This document shows, in pieces, positions 29,488 to 38,683 of a DNA stretch of 64,000 nucleotides; the first letter of the stretch is position 1; each line of letters begins with the position of its first letter. The translations under genes and the position numbers were made by a program. The notes under the pieces are model-generated. The model did no database searches. It was not told the DNA's origin and saw only the letters and a list, made by a program, of their open reading frames with translations. This DNA is from Segnochrobactrum spirostomi (lineage in GTDB: Bacteria; Pseudomonadota; Alphaproteobacteria; Rhizobiales; Segnochrobactraceae), in the NCBI RefSeq assembly GCF_009600605.1, contig NZ_VWNA01000001.1, forward strand, positions 744,001-808,000. Reading direction: 5' to 3'.

Positions 29488-30186
29488 TCAGTGGAAGATC
29501 GCGATCAAGAGGATCACGATCGCCACCGCAATGAATCCCCAGGCCACAGGCCCGCCGAGGAACGCGCGCTCCGCGGCGGCCTCGACCTTCTCCTCGGCCT
29601 CGGCAAGGACGTTTTCCGCCTCGTCGTAGATCTCGTCCACGACCGCCGCGTCGGCGATCTCGAGCCGGTTGCCGTTGGCGTCGATGCGCACCGGCTCGAC
29701 GGCGATCGCCGGATCGTCGGTGGTGGGAACCGAGCCGCCCGTGGCGGTGCCGCCGAGCGTCGCCGAAAAGGCGCCGAAGAAATCGTCCGCCATCTTCTTG
29801 GCGGTCGAATCGATCAGCCGCGAGCCGAGCTGGGCGAGCTTGCCACCGACCTGCGCCCGCGCCGTGTAGCGCAGGATGGTCGCATCGCCGTCCGGTTCGA
29901 GATCGACGTCGGCGCCGCCCTTGGCGAAGCCGGCGACGCCGCCCTTGCCCTCGCCGCTGATGGTGTAGCGCTCGGGCGCGTGAATATTCGACAAGGTGAC
30001 GGCGCCCGTGAACTTCGCCTTCACCGGGCCGACCTTGGCGGTCACCGCGGCGGTCATCTCGGTCGGCGACGTCATCTCCAGGCTTTCGCAGCCCGGAATG
30101 CACGATTTCAGAACGGCTGGATCGTTGAGCGCCTCCCACACCCGCTCGCGGGGTGCCGGAATGCGATACTCGCCGGTCATCTCCAT
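29488..30186 (-). CDS. coxG: CoxG-type SRPBCC membrane-anchored protein
   Basis: The 232-residue protein opens with the CoxG signature [20 protein letters not shown] and GCESLEM, the start of an SRPBCC (START-like) fold (about 1-145). A Gly/Thr/Pro spacer and an acidic stretch follow, ending in one transmembrane helix ([15 protein letters not shown]). In Oligotropha CoxG is membrane-bound and recruits CO dehydrogenase to the membrane; here it probably anchors the coxSLM enzyme near the respiratory chain. The ATG at 30186 is the family start. It precedes coxS by 152 bases. coxD, coxE and coxF maturation genes are not in the window. Confidence 0.92.
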   Translation of the reverse strand: MEMTGEYRIPAPRERVWEALNDPAVLKSCIPGCESLEMTSPTEMTAAVTAKVGPVKAKFTGAVTLSNIHAPERYTISGEGKGGVAGFAKGGADVDLEPDGDATILRYTARAQVGGKLAQLGSRLIDSTAKKMADDFFGAFSATLGGTATGGSVPTTDDPAIAVEPVRIDANGNRLEIADAAVVDEIYDEAENVLAEAEEKVEAAAERAFLGGPVAWGFIAVAIVILLIAIFH

Positions 30187-30563
30187 AAGGCTTCGGTTCC
30201 TCTTGCGGCAACGCACGGGTGGAAGGGTTCGGATCGGACGGAAGGTCCGCCACCGGACATAGGCCCGTTGCGTGCCGACCGCCACCTGTCGCGAACGTCT
30301 CCCCGGCCCGGCTCGTCCTCCCGCCGCCGGACGCGGCTCTTTTTCATTAGTCTAATCGTGCTTCGACAGATTGACCTGCTTCAAGCCGCTCGGCAATGGG
30401 CGAGCACACACCGGCGAAAACATCCCCGAGTTGCGCGCGGCGACGGCGCGCACGCGAGAGCATGTTTGCTCGGGCAAAAGGGAGCAAATCCCTCACCGGA
30501 AACGTCGGACCTTCATCCATGAATCGTTCAAGCGCCGAACGGGGGCGGGACGAGAGGCATCGC
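30187..30563 (+). promoter_or_regulatory. Divergent region between coxG and the IalB gene
   Basis: A 377-base gap with no supported gene. An 11-base palindrome ATTAGTCTAAT lies at 30346-30356 in the only AT-rich patch (CTCTTTTTCATTAG upstream), about 210 bases before the IalB start and 160 bases before the coxG start. It could be a promoter or regulator site for either gene. The rest is GC-rich and unremarkable. Confidence 0.3.
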
Positions 30564-31304
30564 ATGACGGCACCGCACCACCGAGAGACGCCGAGCCGGC
30601 AGGATGGGAGCGCATCGCTCGCGGATCGGCGGGGCTTCGGGATCGGCTGGCGCGTCGCCCCCGCGGCCGCACTCGTCCTCGGCGTTCTCGCCGCGGCGAT
30701 CCCCGCCCGGGCGAGCGACAGGCTCTCCACCCGTAACGCGCCCGCGATGACGGACGCGCTGATGGCGCAAAACGATCTCTCGGAACCGGCTCCCACGCCG
30801 GCCCCGACGCAAGCCTCTCCCGCCCCGAGCGCCGCCGATCTCACGGGCGTGCTACCCGCCGGCGCCACCTCGGTCCAAGAATCCTATCAGGACTGGGCGG
30901 TCGTCTGTCAGCGTCAGGCTGCGGCGGAAAAGTGCGCCATGACCGAAACCCAGATCGACCCGCAATCGAAGCAGCGGATCGTGACGCTCGAACTCACCGC
31001 GAGCGCCGACGGCAACGGCGTCTCGGGCGTGCTCTATCTGCCGTTCGGCATCGACTTTCGCGACGGCGCCCGGCTTAAGGTGGGCGACGCGCCGTTGGGC
31101 GACACGCTGGCGTTCCGAACCTGTATGCCGGTCGCCTGTCTCGTGCCGGTCAGCTTCGACGCGAACGCCATCGCGGCGTTGCGCAAGGCCGACGTCCTCG
31201 GCATCGACGTGATCGCCTCACAGACGGGCAAGCCCATCACACTCGTCCTGTCGCTCAAAGGCTTCGGTCCGGCGGCCGATCGAACCATCCGCCTCGACAA
31301 CTGA
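30564..31304 (+). CDS. Invasion-associated locus B (IalB) family exported protein
   Basis: The 246-residue protein belongs to the IalB family (first described in Bartonella, widespread in Hyphomicrobiales, function unclear). A transmembrane or signal segment (WRVAPAAALVLGVLAAAIPARA, about 28-49) is followed by a Pro/Ala-rich linker (PAPTPAPTQASPAPSAA) and the IalB domain from about residue 110 (DWAVVCQ..KCAMTETQ, LELTASADG, CMPVACLVPV). Two Cys pairs in the domain are likely disulfide-linked outside the cytoplasm. The ATG at 30564 has GAGAGG six bases upstream; an upstream ATG near 30519 would lengthen the Arg-rich head and is less likely. Confidence 0.85.
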   Translation: MTAPHHRETPSRQDGSASLADRRGFGIGWRVAPAAALVLGVLAAAIPARASDRLSTRNAPAMTDALMAQNDLSEPAPTPAPTQASPAPSAADLTGVLPAGATSVQESYQDWAVVCQRQAAAEKCAMTETQIDPQSKQRIVTLELTASADGNGVSGVLYLPFGIDFRDGARLKVGDAPLGDTLAFRTCMPVACLVPVSFDANAIAALRKADVLGIDVIASQTGKPITLVLSLKGFGPAADRTIRLDN

Positions 31305-31394
31305 GCGCGGACGGGCGCGTTCGCGCGCGCGAAGCCCGATCCCTTCGAGCGCGGCAGGTTGACCGGAAGGCCGCTCTCACCCTAACTCGCGCTC

Positions 31395-32330
31395 ATGACG
31401 CGCCCCGCCCCTTCCATGCCGCCGCGAGCCGGTTCCGGCCCCGCCTCTTCGCCCCTCTTCGTGCTCCACGCCGAAGGGTGGGACGACTTCGAACTCATCG
31501 ATTCCGGCGCCGGGCGCAAGCTCGAGCGCTACGGACGCATCGTCGTCGATCGCCCCGAGCCCCAGGCGATGTGGACACCCGGCCTGCCCGAGAGCGAATG
31601 GGCACGGGCCGACGCCGTCTTCACCGGCGAGGACGACGACGAAGGCCACGGGCGCTGGCGCGCCAACCGGGCGCTGCCGGAGGCGTGGGAGATGCGCTAC
31701 GGCCCGGCGCGCTTCATCTGCCGCTTCACCGGCTTCCGCCATGTCGGCGTGTTTCCCGAGCAGCGCGCCCATTGGGATTGGATGACCGGCCTCATCCGCA
31801 ATGCCGGCCGGCCGGTCCGCGTGCTCAACCTGTTCGGCTATACCGGGCTCGCCTCGCTGCTCGCCGCCGAGGCGGGCGCGCGGGTCACCCATGTCGACGC
31901 TTCCAAGAAGGCGATCGCCTGGGCGCGCGAAAACCAGGTCCTGTCAGGCATGGACGCGCTGCCGATCCGCTGGATTCTCGACGACGCGGTGAAGTTCACC
32001 GCCCGCGAAGTGCGCCGCGGCTCCGTCTACGAAGGCATCGTGCTCGATCCGCCGAAGTTCGGCCGCGGGCCGAAGGGCGAGGTGTGGGAGCTGTTCGAGG
32101 GCCTCGCCGAGATGCTGCGCCTGGTGCGCGGCGTGCTCGCGCCGCAGCCGCTCTTCATCGCGCTCACGGCCTACGCGATCCGCGCCTCCTTCCTCGCCGC
32201 CCACCGGCTCGGCGAGGAGGTGTTCGGCGACCTCGCCGGCGCGATCGAATCCGGTGAATTGGCTCTGGTCGAGGCCGAGACGGGCCGGCTGCTGCCGACC
32301 TCGATGTTCACCCGCTGGAGCGCCCGATGA
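31395..32330 (+). CDS. Class I SAM-dependent RNA methyltransferase (RlmI-like)
   Basis: The 311-residue enzyme has an SAM motif VRVLNLFGYTGLASLLAAEAGARVTHVDASKKAIAWARE (in pieces) and a catalytic LDPPKFGRGPKGEVWEL segment as in RlmI/RlmK-type rRNA cytosine methyltransferases. The N-terminal part is a short beta-rich domain (LHAEGWDDFELIDSGAGRKLERYG) with no recognised PUA domain. The target nucleotide is unknown. It overlaps the next methyltransferase gene by four bases (ATGA at 32327), so the two are translationally coupled. ATG at 31395 is the first Met in frame with a plausible leader. Confidence 0.88.
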   Translation: MTRPAPSMPPRAGSGPASSPLFVLHAEGWDDFELIDSGAGRKLERYGRIVVDRPEPQAMWTPGLPESEWARADAVFTGEDDDEGHGRWRANRALPEAWEMRYGPARFICRFTGFRHVGVFPEQRAHWDWMTGLIRNAGRPVRVLNLFGYTGLASLLAAEAGARVTHVDASKKAIAWARENQVLSGMDALPIRWILDDAVKFTAREVRRGSVYEGIVLDPPKFGRGPKGEVWELFEGLAEMLRLVRGVLAPQPLFIALTAYAIRASFLAAHRLGEEVFGDLAGAIESGELALVEAETGRLLPTSMFTRWSAR

Positions 32331-33196
32331 CCCGCCGCGACGACATTCCCGAAGCGACGCCCGTGCGCCCGACCGCCGATCTGCCGAAGGCCGGCGCGTT
32401 CGAGAAGATCAGCGCCGTCTCGAACCCGAAGATCAAGCACATCCGCGCGCTTCAGATGCGCAAATACCGCGCCGAGACGGGTCTCTTCATCGCCGAGGGG
32501 GTGAAGCTCGCCGCCGACGCGCTGAAGGCCGGTTGGCCGGTCGATACCCTCGTCCTCGCGCTCGGTGCGATGGAGCACCCCTTCACCGCCCGTGTGGCGG
32601 CGACCGCCCGCGCCCGCGGCGCCACCATCATCGAGGCGAACGCCCCGGTGATGGAGAAGGTCTCCCGCCGCGAGAACCCGCAGACCGTCGTCGGCGTCTT
32701 CAAGCAGCGCATCGCCGGCCTCGACGCCGTCGCCAAGCATCCCGGCCTCTGGGTCGGGCTCGAGGCGGTCCGCGATCCGGGCAATCTCGGCACGGTGATC
32801 CGCACCGCCGACGCCCTCGGCGCCGCTGGCGTGCTCCTCGTCGGCGAGACCACCGATCCGTTCGGCCTCGAGGCGGTGCGGGCGACGATGGGTTCGTTCT
32901 TCCACGTGCCGCTCGCCCGCGCGAGCGTGGACGCCTTCCTCGCCTGGCGCCCGTCGTTCCGCGGCGCCGTGGTCGGCACCCACCTGTCCGGCACCAACGA
33001 CATCCGCACCGCGGATTTCGGCGAGCCGGCGCTCCTCATGATGGGCAACGAACAGGCCGGCCTGTCGGACGCCGTCGCCACCGTGTGCGACGCGCTGGTC
33101 AAGATCCCGATGGCCGGCGAGGCGGATTCCCTGAACCTCGCGATCTCGACCGGCATCGCCCTGTTCGAGCTGCGCCGCAACCGCCTGACGCTCTGA
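32327..33196 (+). CDS. TrmH/SpoU-family RNA 2'-O-methyltransferase
   Basis: The 289-residue protein has an N-terminal substrate-binding domain (KIKHIRALQMRKYRAETGLFIAEG) and the SPOUT catalytic core with its knotted motifs: GLEAVRDPGNLGTVIRTADALGA, LMMGNEQAGLSD and IPMAGEADSLNLAISTGIALFE. It should 2'-O-methylate a ribose in rRNA or tRNA; the layout fits RlmB/TsnR-like enzymes. It is coupled by a four-base overlap to the preceding methyltransferase, which suggests both act on ribosomal RNA. Confidence 0.93.
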   Translation: MTRRDDIPEATPVRPTADLPKAGAFEKISAVSNPKIKHIRALQMRKYRAETGLFIAEGVKLAADALKAGWPVDTLVLALGAMEHPFTARVAATARARGATIIEANAPVMEKVSRRENPQTVVGVFKQRIAGLDAVAKHPGLWVGLEAVRDPGNLGTVIRTADALGAAGVLLVGETTDPFGLEAVRATMGSFFHVPLARASVDAFLAWRPSFRGAVVGTHLSGTNDIRTADFGEPALLMMGNEQAGLSDAVATVCDALVKIPMAGEADSLNLAISTGIALFELRRNRLTL

Positions 33197-33427
33197 AGGC
33201 GAGCGGACGGGAGTCCGTCAGATCAAACACGCAGGACACCGCAGAAAGCTGTCGCGAAGCTTGCGTCGTCTGTCTTCGACGCAAGAAAGTACGTCATAAA
33301 TTCTTTTTAACTTTCCTTTACTTGGACGCCGCGAAGGCATTTGCCCTCTTCGCGACGGCGCATGCCTGTGACACGACGCGATTTTCCTTAACGCGGCACC
33401 GGCCGCAGGCATTTTTCGGCGGGCACC
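33197..33427. other. Intergenic region with two hairpins before the chemoreceptor gene
   Basis: Two perfect hairpins are seen. CTTGCGTCG (33260-33268) and CGACGCAAG (33277-33285) enclose 8 bases; CGCGAAG (33330-33336) and CTTCGCG (33348-33354) enclose 11. An AT-rich TTCTTTTTAACTTTCCTTTA lies between them (33301-33320). No T-run follows the stems, so these look more like regulatory or mRNA-structure elements than terminators. Confidence 0.45.
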
Positions 33428-35455
33428 ATGACCGATATCTTGCGGATCGACGACGCCGTCCCGATGGCGTCCGGCACCCGGCGCGGAGCGCAACGCGAGC
33501 CGGCGGCCCGCACGGCCTTGATCCGACGGATCATCATCGTCGTTTCGCTCGCCGTGGTCGTCGCCTTCGCCGTCTTCTCGGCCGTGATCGATCTCCGGCA
33601 GCAGGCGACCATGCGCGCCGATGTCGAAGCCCAGATCGATATCGCCGGCACGCTCGCCTCCGATTCCGTCGCGAATTGGTTCGCCGGGCGCGAACTTCTC
33701 GTCCGCGGCATGGCAGACGGCTTCGCCCGCGATCCCGGGCTGCTCGAAAACGCCCCGGTCGCGAACGCGATGATGAAGAGCCCCGTGCTCCTCGACACCT
33801 TCAAGGCGGCCTATGTCGGCACCGCCGGCGGCGCCATGTACGATCCGACCGAGGAACTGCCCGCCGGCTACGACCCGCGCGTTCGGCCCTGGTACAAGGC
33901 GGCCGACGCCGCGCGCGGCACCATCCTCACCCGCCCCTATATCGACGCCTCGACCGGCAAGCCGACGATCACCGTCGCCTCGCCCGTCTATGCGGGCGAC
34001 AAGCTCGCCGGTGTGGTCGGGGGCGACTTCTTCGTGACGAGCCTCGTCCAGCACCTCTCGACCATCAATTTCGGCGGCAAGGGCTTCGTCTTCCTCGTCG
34101 ACGACACCGGCTCAGTCCTCGTCCATCCCGATATGTCGGTGCTCGGCAAGAGCCTCGCCGACCTGTTCGAGAGCGGCGCGCCGGCGCTCGCGCCGGGGGT
34201 CAAGGAGGCGTCGATGGGCGGTGCGCCGACGCTGGTGTCGTTCTATCCGCTCGCCGGGCTCGGCCAGACGAAATGGTATCTCGGCGTTGCCGTCGACCCC
34301 GCCAGGGCGATGGCCGAACTCCAGACCTTCCGCTGGACCGCCCTCACGGCGACCCTCATCATCGCCGTGCTGACCGCCCTCCTCCTCGGTCAACTCCTGC
34401 ACCGCGCGGTGGCCCGCCCGCTCGCCCGGATGACGGCGGCCATGAAGACGCTCGCCGCCGGCGACCTTACGACCGAGGTGCCGGACGTGAACCGCCGCGA
34501 CGAGATCGGCGCCATGGCTGCCGCCGTCCAGGTCTTCAAGGACAACGCGATCGAGCGCCGCAGCCTCCAAAAGCGCGAGCGCACCGCGGCCGAAATCCAA
34601 CGGCGCCGCGCGGAAACGATCGACCACCTCGTCGACGACTTCAACCGCGACATCGCGGGCCTGCTCGACCTCGTCGCGAGCTCCACGTCGGCGCTCGAGG
34701 GAACCGCGCGCTCCCTCAACGACACCGCGAACGGCAGCGCCAACCATGCCCAGGGCGTGGCGAGCGCCGCCGAACAGGCCTCGGCCAACGTGCGTAACGT
34801 CGCCGCCGCCTCGGAGGAGCTCTCCGCCTCGATCCGCGACATCCATCAGCGCGCGACGACCTCGCGTACCGTCGCGGAGCGCGCCGTCGCCGCTGCGCGC
34901 GAAACCGACGGCACGGTCCAGGGCCTCGTGACGATGGGCGAGCGTATCTCCCAGATCGTCGGCCTGATCAATGCGATCGCCGAGCAGACCAACCTGCTCG
35001 CCCTCAACGCAACCATCGAAGCCGCCCGCGCCGGCGATGCCGGCAAGGGCTTCGCCGTCGTCGCGCAGGAGGTGAAGTCACTCGCGGGCCAGACCGCGAA
35101 GGCGACCGAGGAGATCACCGTTCAGATCGCCGCCATCCAGAGCACGTCGCGGGCGACTGTCTCCGCGATCCGCGACATCAGCGGCGTGATCGAGGACATC
35201 AACACGATCTCGGCCGACATCTCGGCGGCGGTGGGTCAGCAGGGCATGGCGACCGACGAAATCGCCCGCAGCGTGATGGAGGCCTCCTCCCGCACCGACG
35301 AGGTATCGTCGAGCGTCGTCGATGTCCGTCACGGCGCGACCGAGACGCTCGGCAACGCCGCCCGCGTGCTCGACTCGGCAAGCCGGCTTTCCGAGGAGGC
35401 CCGCGACCTGCAAGAGAAGGTCGAGCGCTTCTTCGCCGCGATCCGCGCCGCCTGA
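33428..35455 (+). CDS. Methyl-accepting chemotaxis protein with dCache sensor
   Basis: The 675-residue receptor has a transmembrane helix at about 34-56 and a periplasmic dCache domain (about 58-295) with [12 protein letters not shown] and [20 protein letters not shown] second helix ([19 protein letters not shown], about 300-322) is followed by HAMP (to about 375) and a long coiled-coil signalling domain whose tip [19 protein letters not shown] is near residue 517. It should sense small amino- or organic-acid ligands outside and control CheA; the ligand is unknown. No che genes are nearby, and it has no visible CheR/CheB-docking pentapeptide at its end (…FFAAIRAA). Confidence 0.95.
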   Translation: MTDILRIDDAVPMASGTRRGAQREPAARTALIRRIIIVVSLAVVVAFAVFSAVIDLRQQATMRADVEAQIDIAGTLASDSVANWFAGRELLVRGMADGFARDPGLLENAPVANAMMKSPVLLDTFKAAYVGTAGGAMYDPTEELPAGYDPRVRPWYKAADAARGTILTRPYIDASTGKPTITVASPVYAGDKLAGVVGGDFFVTSLVQHLSTINFGGKGFVFLVDDTGSVLVHPDMSVLGKSLADLFESGAPALAPGVKEASMGGAPTLVSFYPLAGLGQTKWYLGVAVDPARAMAELQTFRWTALTATLIIAVLTALLLGQLLHRAVARPLARMTAAMKTLAAGDLTTEVPDVNRRDEIGAMAAAVQVFKDNAIERRSLQKRERTAAEIQRRRAETIDHLVDDFNRDIAGLLDLVASSTSALEGTARSLNDTANGSANHAQGVASAAEQASANVRNVAAASEELSASIRDIHQRATTSRTVAERAVAAARETDGTVQGLVTMGERISQIVGLINAIAEQTNLLALNATIEAARAGDAGKGFAVVAQEVKSLAGQTAKATEEITVQIAAIQSTSRATVSAIRDISGVIEDINTISADISAAVGQQGMATDEIARSVMEASSRTDEVSSSVVDVRHGATETLGNAARVLDSASRLSEEARDLQEKVERFFAAIRAA

Positions 35456-35675
35456 GCCCCGGCGGAACGCAGCGGCGGCGGGCGCCTTCGAGAATCGCAC
35501 CGCCGTTGCGCCGGACCACGCGGTGTCGGGGGCAAGCCCTGAACCCACAGCCGGTCCACAGGAAAGAGTCGTTCGCGGCCAAGGCCTTCGGGGGCGGGTC
35601 GCAGAAGGAGTCCACCGGCGGGTCGAGATCGATTAGGGTGCCGGCCTTCCCGAGGCTTGAGGATCGCACGGCGGA
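35456..35675. other. Gap between chemoreceptor and ATPase genes
   Basis: 220 bases without a supported gene. The sequence is GC-rich with no hairpin followed by a T-run. The ATPase probably has its own promoter here but no clear -35/-10 pair is visible. Confidence 0.3.
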
Positions 35676-37208
35676 ATGAAAGTCGGCATCGAGCTTGGCA
35701 CCACCACGACCGGCGAGGCGGCGAAGCTCGACCTCGAGGAGCTGCTCTCGACGCGGCTCCTGGTGCAGGGCAATTCCGGCTCCGGCAAATCGCACCTGTT
35801 GCGCCGCCTGCTCGAACAGAGCGCGGAATGGGTGCAGCAAGCGATCATCGATCCGGAGGGTGACTTCGTCAGCCTCGCCGAGCGCTACGGCCACACCGTG
35901 ATCGACCCCGATCACAGCCCGAGCGAACTCGCCCGCATCGCCGACCGTATCCGCCACCACCGCGCCTCGGTCGTCCTCACCCTCGAAGGCCTCGACGCGG
36001 AGGAGCAGATGCACTGCGCCGCCGCCTTCCTCAACGGCCTGTTCGACGCCGACCGCAGCGCCTGGTTTCCGATGCTGATCGCGGTCGACGAGGCGCAGCT
36101 TTTCGCCCCCGCCGCCGCCGGCGACGTGTCGGACGCCGCCCGCAAGACCTCGCTCGGGGCGATGACCAACCTGATGTGCCGCGGCCGCAAGCGCGGCCTC
36201 GCCGGCATCATCGCCACCCAGCGCCTCGCCAAGCTCGCCAAGAACGTCGCGGCGGAAGCCTCGAACTTCCTGATGGGCCGCACCTTTCTCGATATCGACA
36301 TGGCCCGCGCCGCCGACCTGCTCGGCATGGAGCGGCGACAGGCGGAAGCCTTCCGCGACCTCAATCCCGGCCAGTTCGTCGCCCTCGGGCCGGCGTTGTC
36401 GCGGCGGCCGATCCCGATCCGCATCGGCACGGTCGAGACCGCCGGCCGCACCGGCCGCCCGTCGCTGATGCCGTTGCCGGAGACGCCGAGGGAAGAGCTC
36501 GCCGATCTCATCTTCGCGCCGAGCGACGAACCGCTGCCGACGCCCGCCGTGGCGCGCCCGCGGGCCGAGCGCGCGGCGGAGCTGTCGCAGCTTCTCGCCG
36601 CGCCCCGCCCGGCGCCGCGGCCCGCCCCGGTGGCCGAGCCGGAGCCCGACCCGCGCTCGGCGGAAGAGCTCCAGGCCGCACTCGACGAGATCTACCGCGA
36701 GGTTTTGTCGGACCCCGACATCGCGTTCCGCCCCATTCCGCTCGTCTACCAGGACTTCCTGTTCCATTGCCGGCTGCGCAAGCTCGGCGACTTCGGGCAG
36801 GATCTGCCGAGCTTCCGTCGCCGCCTCGCCCTCGCCCGGGCCGGCATCGACGAGAGCGACGGGGACGAGGACTGGCAGGGGGTGATCGCCGTCGCCGAGA
36901 GCCTGCCCGAGGAGATGCAGGGCGTCTTCCTGCTGATCGCCCGCGCGGCCCGCGACGGCGCAGCCTGCCCATCCGACGAGACGATCGCCCAGGCCTACGG
37001 CAGCCGGTCGCCGTCACGCGGACGCTGGCTCCTGACCTACATGACCGACCGCGGCCACATCCGCTGCGAGACGGATTTCCGCGGCAACCGGGTGGTGGCG
37101 ATCGCCGGCACATCTTGGCGCACCCAGGCATCGCAGCCGCGTGCGGCGGGCAAAGTGGTGCCGCCGAAGCCCGGCGCGCAATTGCGCGCCATGCGCCGGG
37201 CGCCCTGA
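35676..37208 (+). CDS. HerA-like/DUF87 ATP-binding protein
   Basis: The 510-residue protein has a P-loop GNSGSGKSHLLRRLL near residue 33, a Walker B block PMLIAVDEAQLF near 135 and an Arg-rich CRGRKRGLAGIIATQR near 170, all of the FtsK/HerA DNA-translocase class. Residues about 300-325 are a Pro/Ala linker (APRPAPRPAPVAEPEPDP), followed by a helical C-terminal part (DFLFHCRLRKLGDFGQDL) that ends in a winged-helix-like segment (GRWLLTYMTDRGHI). In archaea HerA works with NurA in DNA end resection; no NurA-like partner is visible here. The gene converges on recO, ending 22 bases from its stop, which suggests a DNA-maintenance context, but the role is unproven. Confidence 0.85.
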   Translation: MKVGIELGTTTTGEAAKLDLEELLSTRLLVQGNSGSGKSHLLRRLLEQSAEWVQQAIIDPEGDFVSLAERYGHTVIDPDHSPSELARIADRIRHHRASVVLTLEGLDAEEQMHCAAAFLNGLFDADRSAWFPMLIAVDEAQLFAPAAAGDVSDAARKTSLGAMTNLMCRGRKRGLAGIIATQRLAKLAKNVAAEASNFLMGRTFLDIDMARAADLLGMERRQAEAFRDLNPGQFVALGPALSRRPIPIRIGTVETAGRTGRPSLMPLPETPREELADLIFAPSDEPLPTPAVARPRAERAAELSQLLAAPRPAPRPAPVAEPEPDPRSAEELQAALDEIYREVLSDPDIAFRPIPLVYQDFLFHCRLRKLGDFGQDLPSFRRRLALARAGIDESDGDEDWQGVIAVAESLPEEMQGVFLLIARAARDGAACPSDETIAQAYGSRSPSRGRWLLTYMTDRGHIRCETDFRGNRVVAIAGTSWRTQASQPRAAGKVVPPKPGAQLRAMRRAP

Positions 37209-37229
37209 CCTTCCCCCGATCGCCGGCCC

Positions 37230-37976
37230 TTATCGGCTGCTCTCGACCGGCAGCGCCTTCGCGAGCGCGGCGAGGAAATGCTCCCGCGCCCGCGGCATGA
37301 GGATGCCCCGCGGCTCGTTCAGATGGCGATCGAGGAAGTGGCCGGTGAGGCCGAGGCCGGCGCGGATGTCGTCGAGATCGGGATCGGCGTTCATGCCGCG
37401 ATCAATGAGGAAGCGCGGCAGCGGCAACAGCCGGTCGAGATAGGGCTCGGCCACCACCCGCCCGACCGCCCGCCCCGTCTTCGGCGACACGTGGGTCAGG
37501 TCCGACGTCTCCCCGCTCACCGCGCAGCGCGACACATCGAGACCGAAGCCGAGCTCTTCGAGCAGCGCCATCTCGAAACGCACCATCAGCGCGCCGGCGA
37601 CTGCCGGGGTGTCGAGATGATCGAGCACGATCGTGAACGCCGAATAGAGCCCGGGATGGGGATCGCGCTCCGGCAGGTGGCGGAGATGGGCGGAAAGCGT
37701 CGCGAGGCCGAAGCTCGCCACCGCGCTCTCCATGATGGTGCCGGCGCGGCCGGTGATCGGCTCGATCGCGAAGGCGCCGAGCTGTTCGTCGAGGCGGGCG
37801 CGCCAGCGGCAATCGACCGTGTTGCTCGGCTGGAGAACCGGCTGAAGCCGCCGCGAGCGCCCGCCGCGCACGAGACCGAGATGGCGGCCGTGGGCGGCGG
37901 TCATCAGCTCGACGACGACATCCCGCTCGCCGAGCGGGCGGGTCGTCAGCACGATGCCTTCGTCATGCCATTCCAT
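37230..37976 (-). CDS. recO: DNA repair protein RecO
   Basis: The 248-residue protein starts with the RecO OB-fold (MEWHDEGIVLTTRPLGERDVVVELMTAAHGRHLGLVRGGRSRR). It then has the helical domain with FEMALLEELGFGLDVSRCAVSG, where a zinc finger is usual in some homologues but here is reduced to one Cys. RecO loads RecA with RecR at single-stranded gaps. Length is normal (about 240). It converges on the HerA-like gene and sits upstream of an Lrp gene on the same strand; the era-recO pairing seen in many proteobacteria is not present. Confidence 0.95.
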   Translation of the reverse strand: MEWHDEGIVLTTRPLGERDVVVELMTAAHGRHLGLVRGGRSRRLQPVLQPSNTVDCRWRARLDEQLGAFAIEPITGRAGTIMESAVASFGLATLSAHLRHLPERDPHPGLYSAFTIVLDHLDTPAVAGALMVRFEMALLEELGFGLDVSRCAVSGETSDLTHVSPKTGRAVGRVVAEPYLDRLLPLPRFLIDRGMNADPDLDDIRAGLGLTGHFLDRHLNEPRGILMPRAREHFLAALAKALPVESSR

Positions 37977-38117
37977 GAAGCCGCCGGGCCGTCTCGATCG
38001 TTCGCGTGGGCATGCCGCCCGGAGCGGACCAAACCACGTGCCCGAGCGAGGGGAAAGAGGCTCCGCTCGACGGTGTCACGACGGAGCGGCGTCGATGACC
38101 CGAACCTCGACACCATG
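37977..38117. other. Intergenic region upstream of recO
   Basis: A 141-base GC-rich gap between the minus-strand Lrp gene and recO. It should hold the recO promoter, but I see no clear -35/-10 pair, hairpin or operator. Confidence 0.3.
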
Positions 38118-38582
38118 TCAGACGGGCACGATCGGGGCGCGGGTCTTGCCGCGGATGACGACGTGGGTGTGAAACATCCTGATCCGTTCGTCCTCCGACA
38201 GAACGCGAAGCGCGAACGCGTCGTAGCTTTCCATGTCCCGAGCCAGGACGTGGAGAACGAAGTCGTACGATCCGGTCACTTGCCAGGCGGCACTGATCTC
38301 CGGCTCCTTTTCGAATTTACGCATCAGGTCTTCGTTGGTCCGGGCGCCCTCGCGCTCCAGGACGACGAGCACGATCATCGACAAGGGCCAGCCGAGACTT
38401 TTGGGCGCCACCACGGCGACTTCGCGCACGATGATCTGCGCCTCGCGCAGCGCCCGGACACGACGATAGCAGGCCGGCACGGAAAGCCCCACATGGGCCG
38501 CGAGCGTCGCCATGGGAAGCCGCGCATCCTTCTGAAGCTCCGCGAGAATCCGTCGGTCAATGGAATCCAGCTCGTCGCGCAT
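38118..38582 (-). CDS. Lrp/AsnC-family transcriptional regulator
   Basis: The 154-residue regulator has an N-terminal winged HTH (LDSIDRRILAELQKDARLPM, VGLSVPACYRRVRAL) and a C-terminal RAM ligand domain (IVLVVLEREG, VTGSYDFVLHVLARDMESYDAF). It is divergent from the exporter gene that follows, with 101 bases between the starts, so it probably regulates that amino-acid exporter in response to its substrate. Family knowledge supports such Lrp-exporter pairs (for example lysine or branched-chain amino acid exporters). Confidence 0.95.
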   Translation of the reverse strand: MRDELDSIDRRILAELQKDARLPMATLAAHVGLSVPACYRRVRALREAQIIVREVAVVAPKSLGWPLSMIVLVVLEREGARTNEDLMRKFEKEPEISAAWQVTGSYDFVLHVLARDMESYDAFALRVLSEDERIRMFHTHVVIRGKTRAPIVPV

Positions 38583-38683
38583 GAGGGCGTCCCGCGATAA
38601 TTTTTATCATCTTTTCAGGAAAATTGAGCGCCTTCAACAGACCTCGCCCGCTAGAAGGGGCCGCGACCGAGAGCGGGATTTTC

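Noticed and set aside
31320..31333. Perfect palindrome TTCGCGCGCGCGAA after the IalB gene
   Set aside because: Low complexity GC repeat, no T-run; expected by chance in such GC-rich DNA.
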